From a virus, in IMG/VR virus record IMGVR_UViG_3300048837_000617, positions 1 through 36,106 of that record: 36,106 nucleotides of DNA; one strand, 5' to 3'. The notes under the pieces are model-generated. The model saw only the letters and a list, made by a program, of their open reading frames with translations. It did not search any database and was not told the DNA's origin. The translations under genes and the position numbers were made by a program. This document shows positions 1 through 6,291 of this stretch, piece by piece. Each line of letters starts with the position of its first letter. The first letter of the stretch is position 1.

Positions 1-127
1 TTGCTGAGGTAAACTTGCGCGCCCGCCCCCAAAATATTCACGCCTCAAGTCGTCCTCAGTCCGCCCAACGGGCGCGCCTGAGGGCGCAGGTGACGTTTTT
101 GAGGGCTGACCCTTGTATGCGGGCGTT
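1..127. repeat. Direct terminal repeat, left copy
   Basis: These 127 bases are identical to the last 127 bases of the window (35980-36106). The scaffold reading frame continues without a break when the two copies are merged. 127 is a common maximum k-mer length in short-read assemblers, so this is most simply an assembly overlap showing that the molecule is circular or circularly permuted, not a biological terminal repeat. Confidence 0.95.
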
Positions 128-534
128 TGAGTTGACGCGGGCGCTGGAATGAGGCTTTTAAGGGCCTCAGCATCATCGCGCATTTCGTCTTCATCTTCGC
201 CCCGCAAACGGGCCGCCAGTTCGATTGGCAAGCCGACTTCTTTCGCAATGCGGGCCGCCATCGTTTCGCGCTCCCGCTCAGTCCTCATGGCGTTCAATTC
301 CGCCTCAGCCCGCTCAGCCCGCGCTTTCCATTCCGTTTCGCTTTGAGCCTCAGCCTGAGCGTTTCCGCTGGCCAATTTGGCCTCAAGCTCCCGAATACGG
401 TTGCGCCGCTGGTTATTTTGCGCTTTCAACCGCGCCACATACGCCGCGTCATACGACTTCGGCTTGGCTGGGTCGTCAGCGGGCTGCTGTTCAGTTACGC
501 CATTCTCAAGGTCTTGCGCGTTGTCAGTTTCCAT
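1..534 (-). CDS. Head scaffolding protein, N-terminal 178 residues (gene crosses the circle join)
   Basis: This is the first part of an internal scaffold that guides assembly of the capsid shell and is removed before DNA packaging. The ATG at 534 has GTGAGG upstream. The frame is open to base 1 and, joined with 35979-35929, gives 194 aa ending in FVFGGR. The protein is highly charged, with a helical/coiled-coil middle (about residues 28-90), an acidic stretch (GEDEDEMRDDAE) and a Pro/Ala-rich tail ending TEDDLRREYFGGG. Composition, size and position directly before the major capsid gene are those of tailed-phage scaffolds. No sequence-level family match was possible, so the assignment rests on composition and synteny. 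It belongs to the leftward operon that starts at 857. Confidence 0.8.
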   Translation of the reverse strand, partial: METDNAQDLENGVTEQQPADDPAKPKSYDAAYVARLKAQNNQRRNRIRELEAKLASGNAQAEAQSETEWKARAERAEAELNAMRTERERETMAARIAKEVGLPIELAARLRGEDEDEMRDDAEALKSLIPAPASTQTPAYKGQPSKTSPAPSGAPVGRTEDDLRREYFGGGRASLPQQ

Positions 535-542
535 TGCCAACC

Positions 543-857
543 TCACAAATTTGACGGCGGATTAAAGCCTTGCCCCGCCGCAATCCTCATAGCCTCATCA
601 CGAGTAATCGGAAAGCCCCGCCGCCCCGCAATTTCCATAATCCAAGTCGCCAGCCGCCCCACCATCAGCACGCGCCTGACATGCGCGCCCTTTTGGCTTT
701 CCAGCCGTTCATCAAACTTGGCGTTGGGCAATACGTAACTATCCGGCGTCCATGCCCCCGACTTCCACACATCATGTAACGTGTCAATATCCGCCCTGTT
801 GCCCTGATGCAACGGTTGCATTGCGGAAAGAAGTTCGAAGAATGTTACTGGTCGCAT
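543..857 (-). CDS. Small protein of unknown function, first gene of capsid operon
   Basis: This 104-aa protein starts MRPVTFFELL at an ATG at 857 and stops 8 bp before the scaffold start, so the two are probably co-transcribed. It is soluble, with no membrane segment and several Trp/Arg-rich helical stretches. I do not recognise a family. An upstream TTG at 914 would add 19 residues, but that stretch holds the best -10 candidate, so the ATG is preferred. No strong Shine-Dalgarno sequence is visible, and the -10 lies only 7 bases before the ATG, so the message may be leaderless. Confidence 0.6.
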   Translation of the reverse strand: MRPVTFFELLSAMQPLHQGNRADIDTLHDVWKSGAWTPDSYVLPNAKFDERLESQKGAHVRRVLMVGRLATWIMEIAGRRGFPITRDEAMRIAAGQGFNPPSNL

Positions 858-893
858 ACTCAATAGTATGCCAGATAAGTCATAGCCGCGCAA
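854..893 (-). promoter_or_regulatory. Putative leftward promoter with operator-like dyad for capsid operon
   Basis: Read leftward, TTGCGC (893-888) and CATACT (870-865) are 17 bp apart, and the -10 has the TG extension of extended -10 promoters. A perfect 7+4+7 inverted repeat, GCATACT-CAAT-AGTATGC (854-871), covers the -10 and the start codon. It is a likely regulator site or a hairpin that hides the start. The weak -35 keeps confidence moderate. Confidence 0.45.
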
Positions 894-1000
894 GTCATTT
901 GAGACACAAAACAAAATGCTGGCAAGACCAGAACGGGCGTGCTATATTTGGCATGTCCTACGCGGGGCCGCTTCATAGAAAAAGCGCGTCACCCGCGCGG

Positions 1001-1038
1001 GCCTGAAACGCTGGCCCACCATCATCAGCATTTCAGGC
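1001..1038 (-). other. Stem-loop in the leader region between 1150 and 857
   Basis: Arms 1001-1013 and 1026-1038 pair at 12 of 13 positions around a 12-base loop, with no U-tract on either side. It lies between the terminator at 1090-1125 and the capsid-operon promoter. The rest of 858-1089 holds no convincing gene. Confidence 0.5.
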
Positions 1039-1089
1039 GTTCAGTAGATGAGCGGGGCCGCGCTCATACCAGCGGCCCCCAGCAAACGA

Positions 1090-1125
1090 AAAAAGACCCC
1101 GCTCATTGGCGGGGCCTTTTTGTTT
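1090..1125. terminator. Two-way intrinsic terminator
   Basis: The core stem CCCCGC/GCGGGG (97-102 with 109-114 of this 1000-block) has an A-run on the left and a T-run on the right, so it can end leftward transcription from the 1389 gene and also transcripts coming from the left. Confidence 0.8.
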
Positions 1126-1149
1126 TATTCAGTTGTAGGGGCCTTGAGG

Positions 1150-1389
1150 CTAGACCGCCTCACCCTTGACCAGCGCCCCTGCCTCAAGGCCAATTTCCGT
1201 TGCCTTGAGCAAGTAAAAGCCGTCGCTCAAGTCAACCGCCAGCCCTGAGGCAATCAGCACGTCCGCTTCTTGCCGCACGTCATTGAAATTCAGCGCAACC
1301 GGATAAGAGTCGGTCAGGGTGACCAGCGCGCGGGTCACGTTGCTGAGGCTGATGCTGTTGATGCTGTTGAGGCTGTTGATGGTTGCCAT
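1150..1389 (-). CDS. Small winged-helix-like protein, cassette 1
   Basis: This 79-aa protein starts MATINSLNS at an ATG at 1389, nine bases after GAGGGAGCGACC. A TTG further upstream is rejected because this Shine-Dalgarno fixes the ATG. The second half has the pattern of a small winged helix: a helix (about residues 33-47), then GLAVDL-SDGFYLL as a possible beta wing, then KATEIGLEAG, like the end of MarR/PadR-type domains. This fold is inferred from pattern only. The gene has its own promoter and terminator and resembles the two cassettes to its right (1613-1969, 2165-2449) in layout and flanking DNA. Function unknown; a small regulator is likely. Confidence 0.75.
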   Translation of the reverse strand: MATINSLNSINSISLSNVTRALVTLTDSYPVALNFNDVRQEADVLIASGLAVDLSDGFYLLKATEIGLEAGALVKGEAV

Positions 1390-1391
1390 TT

Positions 1392-1491
1392 GGGTCGCTC
1401 CCTCTTGCGTTGTGCGGCTTGCCCGCCGCTCAGTCAATAACTAAAGTATAGGGCATTGTGTCAATTGTGTCAACCCTTTTAGTGCCACAAA
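1392..1491 (-). promoter_or_regulatory. Promoter, leader hairpin and conserved ribosome-binding element of cassette 1
   Basis: Leftward -35 TTGACA (1473-1468) and -10 TATACT (1450-1445) are exactly 17 bp apart. A second TGACACAA in the spacer makes a tandem TTGACAC motif, and a near-palindrome TTTAGTG-C-CACAAA lies at 1478-1491. The leader has a GCGGC/GCCGC hairpin (1414-1429), followed by GGGAGCGACCC (1402-1392) before the ATG. Confidence 0.85.
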
Positions 1492-1568
1492 ATTCAAATT
1501 GGTCAGTGAATTTACAATCTTCATAAATGGGCGCGCCGTAAAGGTCAGCGGGCGGGCGGGCGCTGGGC

Positions 1569-1594
1569 AAAAAAAAGCCCCGCTTTCGCGGGGC
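1569..1594 (-). terminator. Intrinsic terminator after cassette 2 gene
   Basis: Read leftward, GCCCCGC/GCGGGGC pairs around a short loop and is followed by eight T (1576-1569). Confidence 0.9.
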
Positions 1595-1612
1595 CGATGG
1601 GCTGGGGGCTGG

Positions 1613-1969
1613 TTAGTTGGCTGCGCCCCGATTGTAGGGCCGCCCGTTCCGTTCCTCAAGGTACTCAATGATGGGCTGGCCAGCCGCGCGGCCCGCCTCA
1701 GTAATCTCAAGGGTGAATTGGCTCGTGCTGCATGCGGTCAAGCGGGCGTAGCCCATTTCAATCATCTTGAGGCCCATTGCATAGGTGAATTCATTTGTGC
1801 CGTACATATTGACCCAACCGTAAAGGGCCAGCAATCCCACTTGGAAGCCCAATTTGCTGACGGGCGCGCCCATGACGTGGCCCTCATTCATCAGGCTTTC
1901 ATACTTGGAAACGTCAATCTTGGCATAGTTGCTGTTGTAAACGGTTTGGTCAATCGCGTTGCTGGTCAT
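1613..1969 (-). CDS. Small winged-helix-like protein, cassette 2
   Basis: This 118-aa protein starts MTSNAIDQTV at an ATG at 1969, just after GGGAGCGACCCAA. It is mostly helical. Residues about 80-105 read as a wing and closing helix (ARLTACSTSQFTLEITEAG), the FxLTxxG-like ending common in MarR/PadR-type winged helices. The ITEAG string recurs in the cassette 3 protein, so the two are probably diverged relatives. It stands alone between its own promoter (1972-2066) and terminator (1569-1594). No signal peptide or membrane segment is seen. The DNA-binding role is inferred, not shown. Confidence 0.75.
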   Translation of the reverse strand: MTSNAIDQTVYNSNYAKIDVSKYESLMNEGHVMGAPVSKLGFQVGLLALYGWVNMYGTNEFTYAMGLKMIEMGYARLTACSTSQFTLEITEAGRAAGQPIIEYLEERNGRPYNRGAAN

Positions 1970-1971
1970 TT

Positions 1972-2066
1972 GGGTCGCTCCCTGTTAGCGGCTTGCCCGC
2001 CGCGCTCATCAATACAAGTAGTATAGGCTATTGTGTCAAACGTGTCAAGTCTTTTTGTGACACAAA
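1972..2066 (-). promoter_or_regulatory. Promoter, leader hairpin and conserved ribosome-binding element of cassette 2
   Basis: Leftward -35 TTGACA (2048-2043) and -10 TATACT (2025-2020) are 17 bp apart, with a second TTTGACACAA in the spacer. Just upstream is a perfect palindrome TTTGTG-A-CACAAA (2054-2066), an operator candidate. The leader hairpin GCGGC/GCCGC is at 1988-2003, followed by GGGAGCGACCC (1982-1972). Confidence 0.88.
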
Positions 2067-2125
2067 TTTCATTCTGGTCAGCGTATTTGCGAAATTCACA
2101 AATGGGCGCGCCGACTCAAGGCAAC

Positions 2126-2148
2126 AAAAAGCCCCGCCTGAGCGGGGC
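2126..2148 (-). terminator. Intrinsic terminator after cassette 3 gene
   Basis: GCCCCGC/GCGGGGC (2131-2148) is followed, read leftward, by a TTTTTGTTG tract. Confidence 0.85.
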
Positions 2149-2164
2149 CTTGTCTTGCGCTGGC

Positions 2165-2449
2165 CTAAAGTTCAAGGCCGCGCGCGCGGGCGATTAGGGC
2201 TGCAGTCTCATAGCCCGCCTCAGTGATGACGACCGTCATATGCGCGCGCCCCCAGCCCGTGACCGTTGCGAAATAATCCGCAAACAACTGGCGGGCCACA
2301 ACAGCCCACGTGTCACTTTGCGGGCCGTACAAGTTCAATTGGCCGTGACGGGCCAATGTGATGAGCATATACGCATAGCGGCTCATTTGCTGACCCGCCG
2401 CATACGGCTGGTCGCACGTTGACTGTTGTAGTTCCCTTGAATTCATCAT
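2165..2449 (-). CDS. Small winged-helix-like protein, cassette 3
   Basis: This 94-aa protein starts MMNSRELQQS at an ATG at 2449 after GGGAGCGACCCTC. An extension to 2557 would run through the promoter and is rejected. The C-terminal part, RAHMTVVITEAGYETAALIA, matches the wing-plus-helix ending of the cassette 2 protein, and the middle is helical. As with its two neighbours, it has its own promoter and terminator inside the late region. Regulator or accessory (moron) function is inferred. Confidence 0.75.
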   Translation of the reverse strand: MMNSRELQQSTCDQPYAAGQQMSRYAYMLITLARHGQLNLYGPQSDTWAVVARQLFADYFATVTGWGRAHMTVVITEAGYETAALIARARGLEL

Positions 2450-2451
2450 GA

Positions 2452-2551
2452 GGGTCGCTCCCCTTGTTTTGAGCGGCTTGCCCGCCGCGTCGGTCAATAC
2501 AAGAATAGTAAAGCCTATTGTCACAATTGTCAAGTCTTTTAGTGACACAAA
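2452..2551 (-). promoter_or_regulatory. Promoter, leader hairpin and conserved ribosome-binding element of cassette 3
   Basis: Leftward -35 TTGACA (2533-2528) and -10 TACTAT (2510-2505) are 17 bp apart, with a second TGACAA in the spacer. A near-palindrome TTTAGTG-A-CACAAA lies at 2538-2551, a leader hairpin GCGGC/GCCGC at 2473-2488, and GGGAGCGACCC at 2462-2452. Confidence 0.85.
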
Positions 2552-2570
2552 ATGCAAATTGGTGAGGCCG

Positions 2571-2598
2571 AAAGAAAAGGCCCCGCCTGAGCGGGGCC
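2571..2598 (-). terminator. Intrinsic terminator ending the packaging/head operon
   Basis: GGCCCCGC/GCGGGGCC (2579-2598) is followed, read leftward, by TTTTCTTT. It separates the operon from the three small cassettes. Confidence 0.9.
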
Positions 2599-2605
2599 GT
2601 GCGGG

Positions 2606-2854
2606 TCAGTCCAGTTTGGCCGCCAGCCGCATGATGGCGCGGTCAAGGTCAAATGGCTCATCATAGGCCCCGCCCTCAAGCCAATGGTTGACCGCCCTCA
2701 GCGCGCCGCGCAGCCCATACTTGTCATAGAATTCCGCCAGCGTGTCAGCAAACCCCGCGCTATCCGCCAGCCGCCGCCGCATGAAGTCGGCAATCAACGG
2801 CTCCGCCGCTTGCATTTCCTCAACCGCCCGTTCAATGCTTTTCTGTTCACTCAT
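2606..2854 (-). CDS. Small protein behind the MuF-ADP-ribosyltransferase gene; candidate immunity/partner protein
   Basis: This 82-aa, helical, acidic protein (MSEQKSIERA...) starts at an ATG at 2854 with GAGGGG upstream, inside the end of the MuF gene; the two overlap by 8 bp and must be translationally coupled. I do not recognise a family. It is the last gene before a terminator. Being directly behind a toxin-like domain, it could be its antitoxin or a chaperone, but it could equally be an unrelated head gene; that reading rests on context alone. Confidence 0.75.
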   Translation of the reverse strand: MSEQKSIERAVEEMQAAEPLIADFMRRRLADSAGFADTLAEFYDKYGLRGALRAVNHWLEGGAYDEPFDLDRAIMRLAAKLD

Positions 2855-4901
2855 TGCTCAACCCCTCATTCAGCGTTCTCAAACCGCGCTCATCAAAATT
2901 GGACTCGTCCACAACCTCAACAATCAGTGTGTTGGGCGCGCGCCAATAGGCCGAGCGGCGCGGGTCATCATCGGGCAAGTCAATGACCCTCACCGCACGA
3001 ATAATTCTGAAACGTGTATCCGCGCTGGTCAGGACTTCCATTTCGCCTGAAAAGTGCGAGTTACCCTCAACCAATACGCCTTGAGACTGAACGTTTAGCA
3101 CGTCAACAACCGTGTCAGCCGTCAAAAAGCCCCCAGCATAGCGCCGGTTGTAGGAATATGAGGACGTGCCGCGCTCATACCAGTAACCATTTTCAACGTT
3201 GTAACCCACATTTTCAGCGTTGGGGTTGCCGTTGTGGTTCAAACTCAGGCCGCGCCGAATACTCCCAGCATAGCGGTTATTGCGCTGGGCCTCAACAAAC
3301 GTTGTGGCCCGCTCCCCAAGTGTGAAATAGCGTTCCCTTTCGCTTTCCTCAAGATAGGCCGCCGTGCGAAGGGCTTTAGGCACAAGGCTCCCGCGCTGTA
3401 CCATTTGCGTTTCACGCATAAACGAATAGGCCGACCCCGTAAAGTCCCAAGAGGCTGAGGTCATGGCATTGGCCTCATCTTCGCTAAAGCCCAAGTTCCT
3501 GAGGTTGGAAACAAAGTCATTGCGGTCAAACCCCGTATTGCGATAGGTCACGCCGTTGCGCGTTTCGCCAGCAACAGGGGGCCGCGCCAGATGACGCATA
3601 AACGCCTCATGCCGCCTGACCGCCTCAATATCGCCCCGCCGCCAAGCCGCCTCATGCTGGTCATAGTAAAAGTCAGCCATGTTCATAGCCGCCTCAACCG
3701 TCAGATTGGGGTTTGCTTCGCGCTGGGCGCGGACGGCGTCATGCCAGCCCAGCCGCACGTTTGACGGGTCAAAGGGCGGCATTTCGCCCCCAGCCGCTTG
3801 CTGGGCTGGGCGCGCTGGGGCGGGCGTGGCCCGCAATGGGCGCGGGGCGGGCCGCTTTCGCAGCCCTAACTCAGTCAGCGTGGGGGCGCGATACATAGTC
3901 CCATAGATGGCGTTCTGGTATGGCTTGCGTAAATCAGCCCACGCCACGTTACCCGCGCTGTATGCCTCAAACAGCCCGCGCCCCATCAGGGCGCGCTGCA
4001 TATCCTCAGGCTGGGCGTCAAACCATTCAGGCCCCGTGCCGTATTCCTGAGGCCATGAGGCCCCCTTTACAACAGGCAACATGGCGCAGCGGCCCTGATG
4101 ATGGTCACGCAACAGTTCGTCAAGCGTAAACTCTTGCCCGTCTTGAGACAAGCAAGAAACGCAAGTCCGCACGTCACGGCTTGACGACCAAATCCAACCC
4201 CTGAGCAAATGCTTGTTTTGCTGGTATGCAAACAGCGCGCCAGCCCTGTAACTATACAGTTGCAACGTGCGGGCCGTATTATTGGCCCACGAAAGAGGGA
4301 CGCCCCACCATGCGTTGAGGTAACGAGCGGTTGCCAATGGCGACTTGCCTTGAGCCATCATGGTCAACAGCGTGTCACCCAAATTTTGGGCCGCGTTGGG
4401 CGCAAAGTCTTGCCAAACCTTTTGGAAGCCCGACTCGTCAACATAGACCGCCGCGTTTCGCATGGCCCCAGCGTTGGGCTGTATCCATGCCGCGCGAATG
4501 ACGCCCGTGCCAGTATCCTGCGCCGCCGTCATGGCCCCAGCGCCCGCTATCCCTTGCGTGACCGCTTGCTCATAGATGGGCGTGCCAAGCCCTGACCCAA
4601 TCCGCGCAAATTCCGCCAGTTCGCCTTCAACCCGTGCCAAGAGGTCAGCGTAGCCCCTCAGCCCGCGCACGTCCTCATAACTGATTTGACCGCCCGATTG
4701 CTCATACAATGCGCGGTATTCGCTCATCAGCCGCGTTGCATTGGCCCGTATAGGGATTAGTGACCGCTCATAGACAGCCGTCAGCCGCCTTGAGGTATTC
4801 GCGTAATCCCTGAATAGCGTTGCGCGCCATTCGTCACGGGCCGCAATGACCGCCGCCGCCGCCGTTTGGCGCGGCAGCGGAATATTCCGCCGCCGTGCCA
4901 T
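2847..4901 (-). CDS. MuF-type minor head protein with C-terminal ADP-ribosyltransferase-like domain
   Basis: This 684-aa protein is encoded directly after the portal gene, the usual place for MuF proteins, which sit inside the head near the portal and can be ejected with DNA. Residues about 150-285 hold the MuF core, with C247, C250, H267/H268 and C272 in the typical cysteine/histidine pattern. A Pro/Ala linker (about 345-380) leads to a C-terminal region with the order of R-S-E ADP-ribosyltransferases: IRRGLS (R550), GTSSYSY (S580/S581) and GEMEVL (E620-x-E622), then TRFRII, as in VIP2-like and other bacterial toxins. The family assignment comes from motif reading. Such fusions are known polymorphic-toxin carriers in temperate phages; the target (host, rival phage or own virion) is unknown. 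Start ATG at 4901, two bases after the portal stop. Confidence 0.85.
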   Translation of the reverse strand: MARRRNIPLPRQTAAAAVIAARDEWRATLFRDYANTSRRLTAVYERSLIPIRANATRLMSEYRALYEQSGGQISYEDVRGLRGYADLLARVEGELAEFARIGSGLGTPIYEQAVTQGIAGAGAMTAAQDTGTGVIRAAWIQPNAGAMRNAAVYVDESGFQKVWQDFAPNAAQNLGDTLLTMMAQGKSPLATARYLNAWWGVPLSWANNTARTLQLYSYRAGALFAYQQNKHLLRGWIWSSSRDVRTCVSCLSQDGQEFTLDELLRDHHQGRCAMLPVVKGASWPQEYGTGPEWFDAQPEDMQRALMGRGLFEAYSAGNVAWADLRKPYQNAIYGTMYRAPTLTELGLRKRPAPRPLRATPAPARPAQQAAGGEMPPFDPSNVRLGWHDAVRAQREANPNLTVEAAMNMADFYYDQHEAAWRRGDIEAVRRHEAFMRHLARPPVAGETRNGVTYRNTGFDRNDFVSNLRNLGFSEDEANAMTSASWDFTGSAYSFMRETQMVQRGSLVPKALRTAAYLEESERERYFTLGERATTFVEAQRNNRYAGSIRRGLSLNHNGNPNAENVGYNVENGYWYERGTSSYSYNRRYAGGFLTADTVVDVLNVQSQGVLVEGNSHFSGEMEVLTSADTRFRIIRAVRVIDLPDDDPRRSAYWRAPNTLIVEVVDESNFDERGLRTLNEGLSNE

Positions 4902-4902
4902 G

Positions 4903-6279
4903 TTAGAACAACCCGCCCGTTCCCAGCGCCGTCAAGGTATCTGTCAGCGCCGAAGTCGCGTCATTCTGTTCTTCAGCCATGCGCTCAGTCTCAGTCGGAT
5001 AATCACGCCCCAAGTCCGCCGCCGCCGTTTGCTTGCTGGTCGTGCCAATCTCAATCTCAGTCTTGAGGGCTTGTACGAGTTCAATCCTGTTGGTTGGCAA
5101 GAATTCGCCCCAATGGCATGCGGGGGCCTCATCACCCCAGCCCATAATCACCCCGACTCGGCGGGCCATTTCAGCAATGCCATTTCCATACAACCGCCGC
5201 CGCGCGCTGACCAGTTTGGTCATGTCATGAAACAGCATGCGGACGCCGAAATTGGTTAGCGTGCCAATGTGGTCACGGACGCTGGAAATATCCACAACGC
5301 GCCCCTCAGCAAAAAAGGCCGCCCTCAGGCTTTCCAAAAAGCGCATTGATGAGCCTAAGTCGCTGGTCATTTCAAGGTTGTAAACGCTGACGTCTTTGCT
5401 TTCAAACGTGATGGCCACGTCAGGCGCGGTTTGCTGCTCCATGTCAAGTTTGCCGCCCGTCACAATCGTGCGCGGGCTGGCATGGACTTTGATAATCTTG
5501 GCTGTATTCGAAGCCACAAAATTGACGCTATCATTCAGCGCCCGCACGGACTTGTCTAAGTCGGCGCGCCCATAGTACGAAAGCGGGTTATGGGCGTTTT
5601 TCCAATCAATGATTGGCGCAAAGTCATAGGGCCACAAGTCACGGGCTGTTTCTTGCAGCCCGTTCTGGCCTTGCCGATATTCAATGATATACCAGCCCTC
5701 AGCCCCGCCCTCAGGCACAAGTTCTGATGGCACAATGTCTTGTACGCGCCGTTCCTGACCGACTTGCCATTCCAGCCGATAGAACAGCACATCCTTGACG
5801 TCAGTCTCATTCCAGATGACCGTAACCGTTCGCGGGTCAAGCAAGGCAACGTTCAGTTCGCCATAGCGGTTGACATACAACTTGAGGAATATGTGACCCG
5901 CAATGACGCCCGTCATAACCGTGTCATGGATAAATTCGCTGAATTCCTGCCGCTCAAGCCAATCCTCAAGCCCTTGCTGGGCGGGGCTTTTGAGGGTCAC
6001 AATCCGCCGCCCATCTTGCGGGTCAGGCTCCGCCTCAATGCCGTTGGGGAGTTCGAGTTCAGGCTCATCAAGCGCCCCAACAATGCGGTCAGCCTTAATG
6101 CCGCATAGGTTGAGGGTCACGTTGCTTTCCTGACCGCGCCGCAGCGGGGCCTTATGATTGCCATAGGCATAATCCCACGCCGCGTTAATCTCAGCCACGC
6201 GGTCGCGCCGTTCCTTGCCAATCGCCTCAGTCAGCGTTTTGTCATTGGGGTTGTAGACCCCCGAAAAGAAACTAGGCAT
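4903..6279 (-). CDS. Portal protein
   Basis: This 458-aa protein forms the dodecameric ring through which DNA enters and leaves the head. It lies between the large terminase and MuF genes and has the usual length. Its N-terminal region (MPSFFSGVYNPNDKTL) leads into a mixed alpha/beta core, and the C-terminal third is helical (LVSARRRLYGNGIAEMARR and ERMAEEQNDATSALTDTL), as in SPP1/HK97-like portals. Start ATG at 6279 with AGGGGGTTGAAGCA upstream, just after the terminase stop. Identification is by synteny and general character, with no diagnostic short motif. Confidence 0.88.
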   Translation of the reverse strand: MPSFFSGVYNPNDKTLTEAIGKERRDRVAEINAAWDYAYGNHKAPLRRGQESNVTLNLCGIKADRIVGALDEPELELPNGIEAEPDPQDGRRIVTLKSPAQQGLEDWLERQEFSEFIHDTVMTGVIAGHIFLKLYVNRYGELNVALLDPRTVTVIWNETDVKDVLFYRLEWQVGQERRVQDIVPSELVPEGGAEGWYIIEYRQGQNGLQETARDLWPYDFAPIIDWKNAHNPLSYYGRADLDKSVRALNDSVNFVASNTAKIIKVHASPRTIVTGGKLDMEQQTAPDVAITFESKDVSVYNLEMTSDLGSSMRFLESLRAAFFAEGRVVDISSVRDHIGTLTNFGVRMLFHDMTKLVSARRRLYGNGIAEMARRVGVIMGWGDEAPACHWGEFLPTNRIELVQALKTEIEIGTTSKQTAAADLGRDYPTETERMAEEQNDATSALTDTLTALGTGGLF

Positions 6280-6291
6280 TGCTTCAACCCC

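Noticed and set aside
1-127. A biological direct terminal repeat as in T7-like phages
   Set aside because: The repeat lies inside the scaffold gene and has the length of a common assembler k-mer, so assembly overlap is the simpler explanation.
752-1169. Rightward open frames across the 858-1149 gap
   Set aside because: They run through a terminator and stem-loops, have no Shine-Dalgarno sequence, and their composition is non-coding.
1499-2026. Long rightward open frame of 175 codons over cassettes 1 and 2
   Set aside because: It crosses a terminator, a promoter and the opposite-strand cassette genes, and its translation is of low-complexity shadow type.
3920-4595. Rightward open frames inside the MuF gene
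   Set aside because: They are antisense shadows caused by high GC content, with no ribosome-binding site and no recognisable domain.
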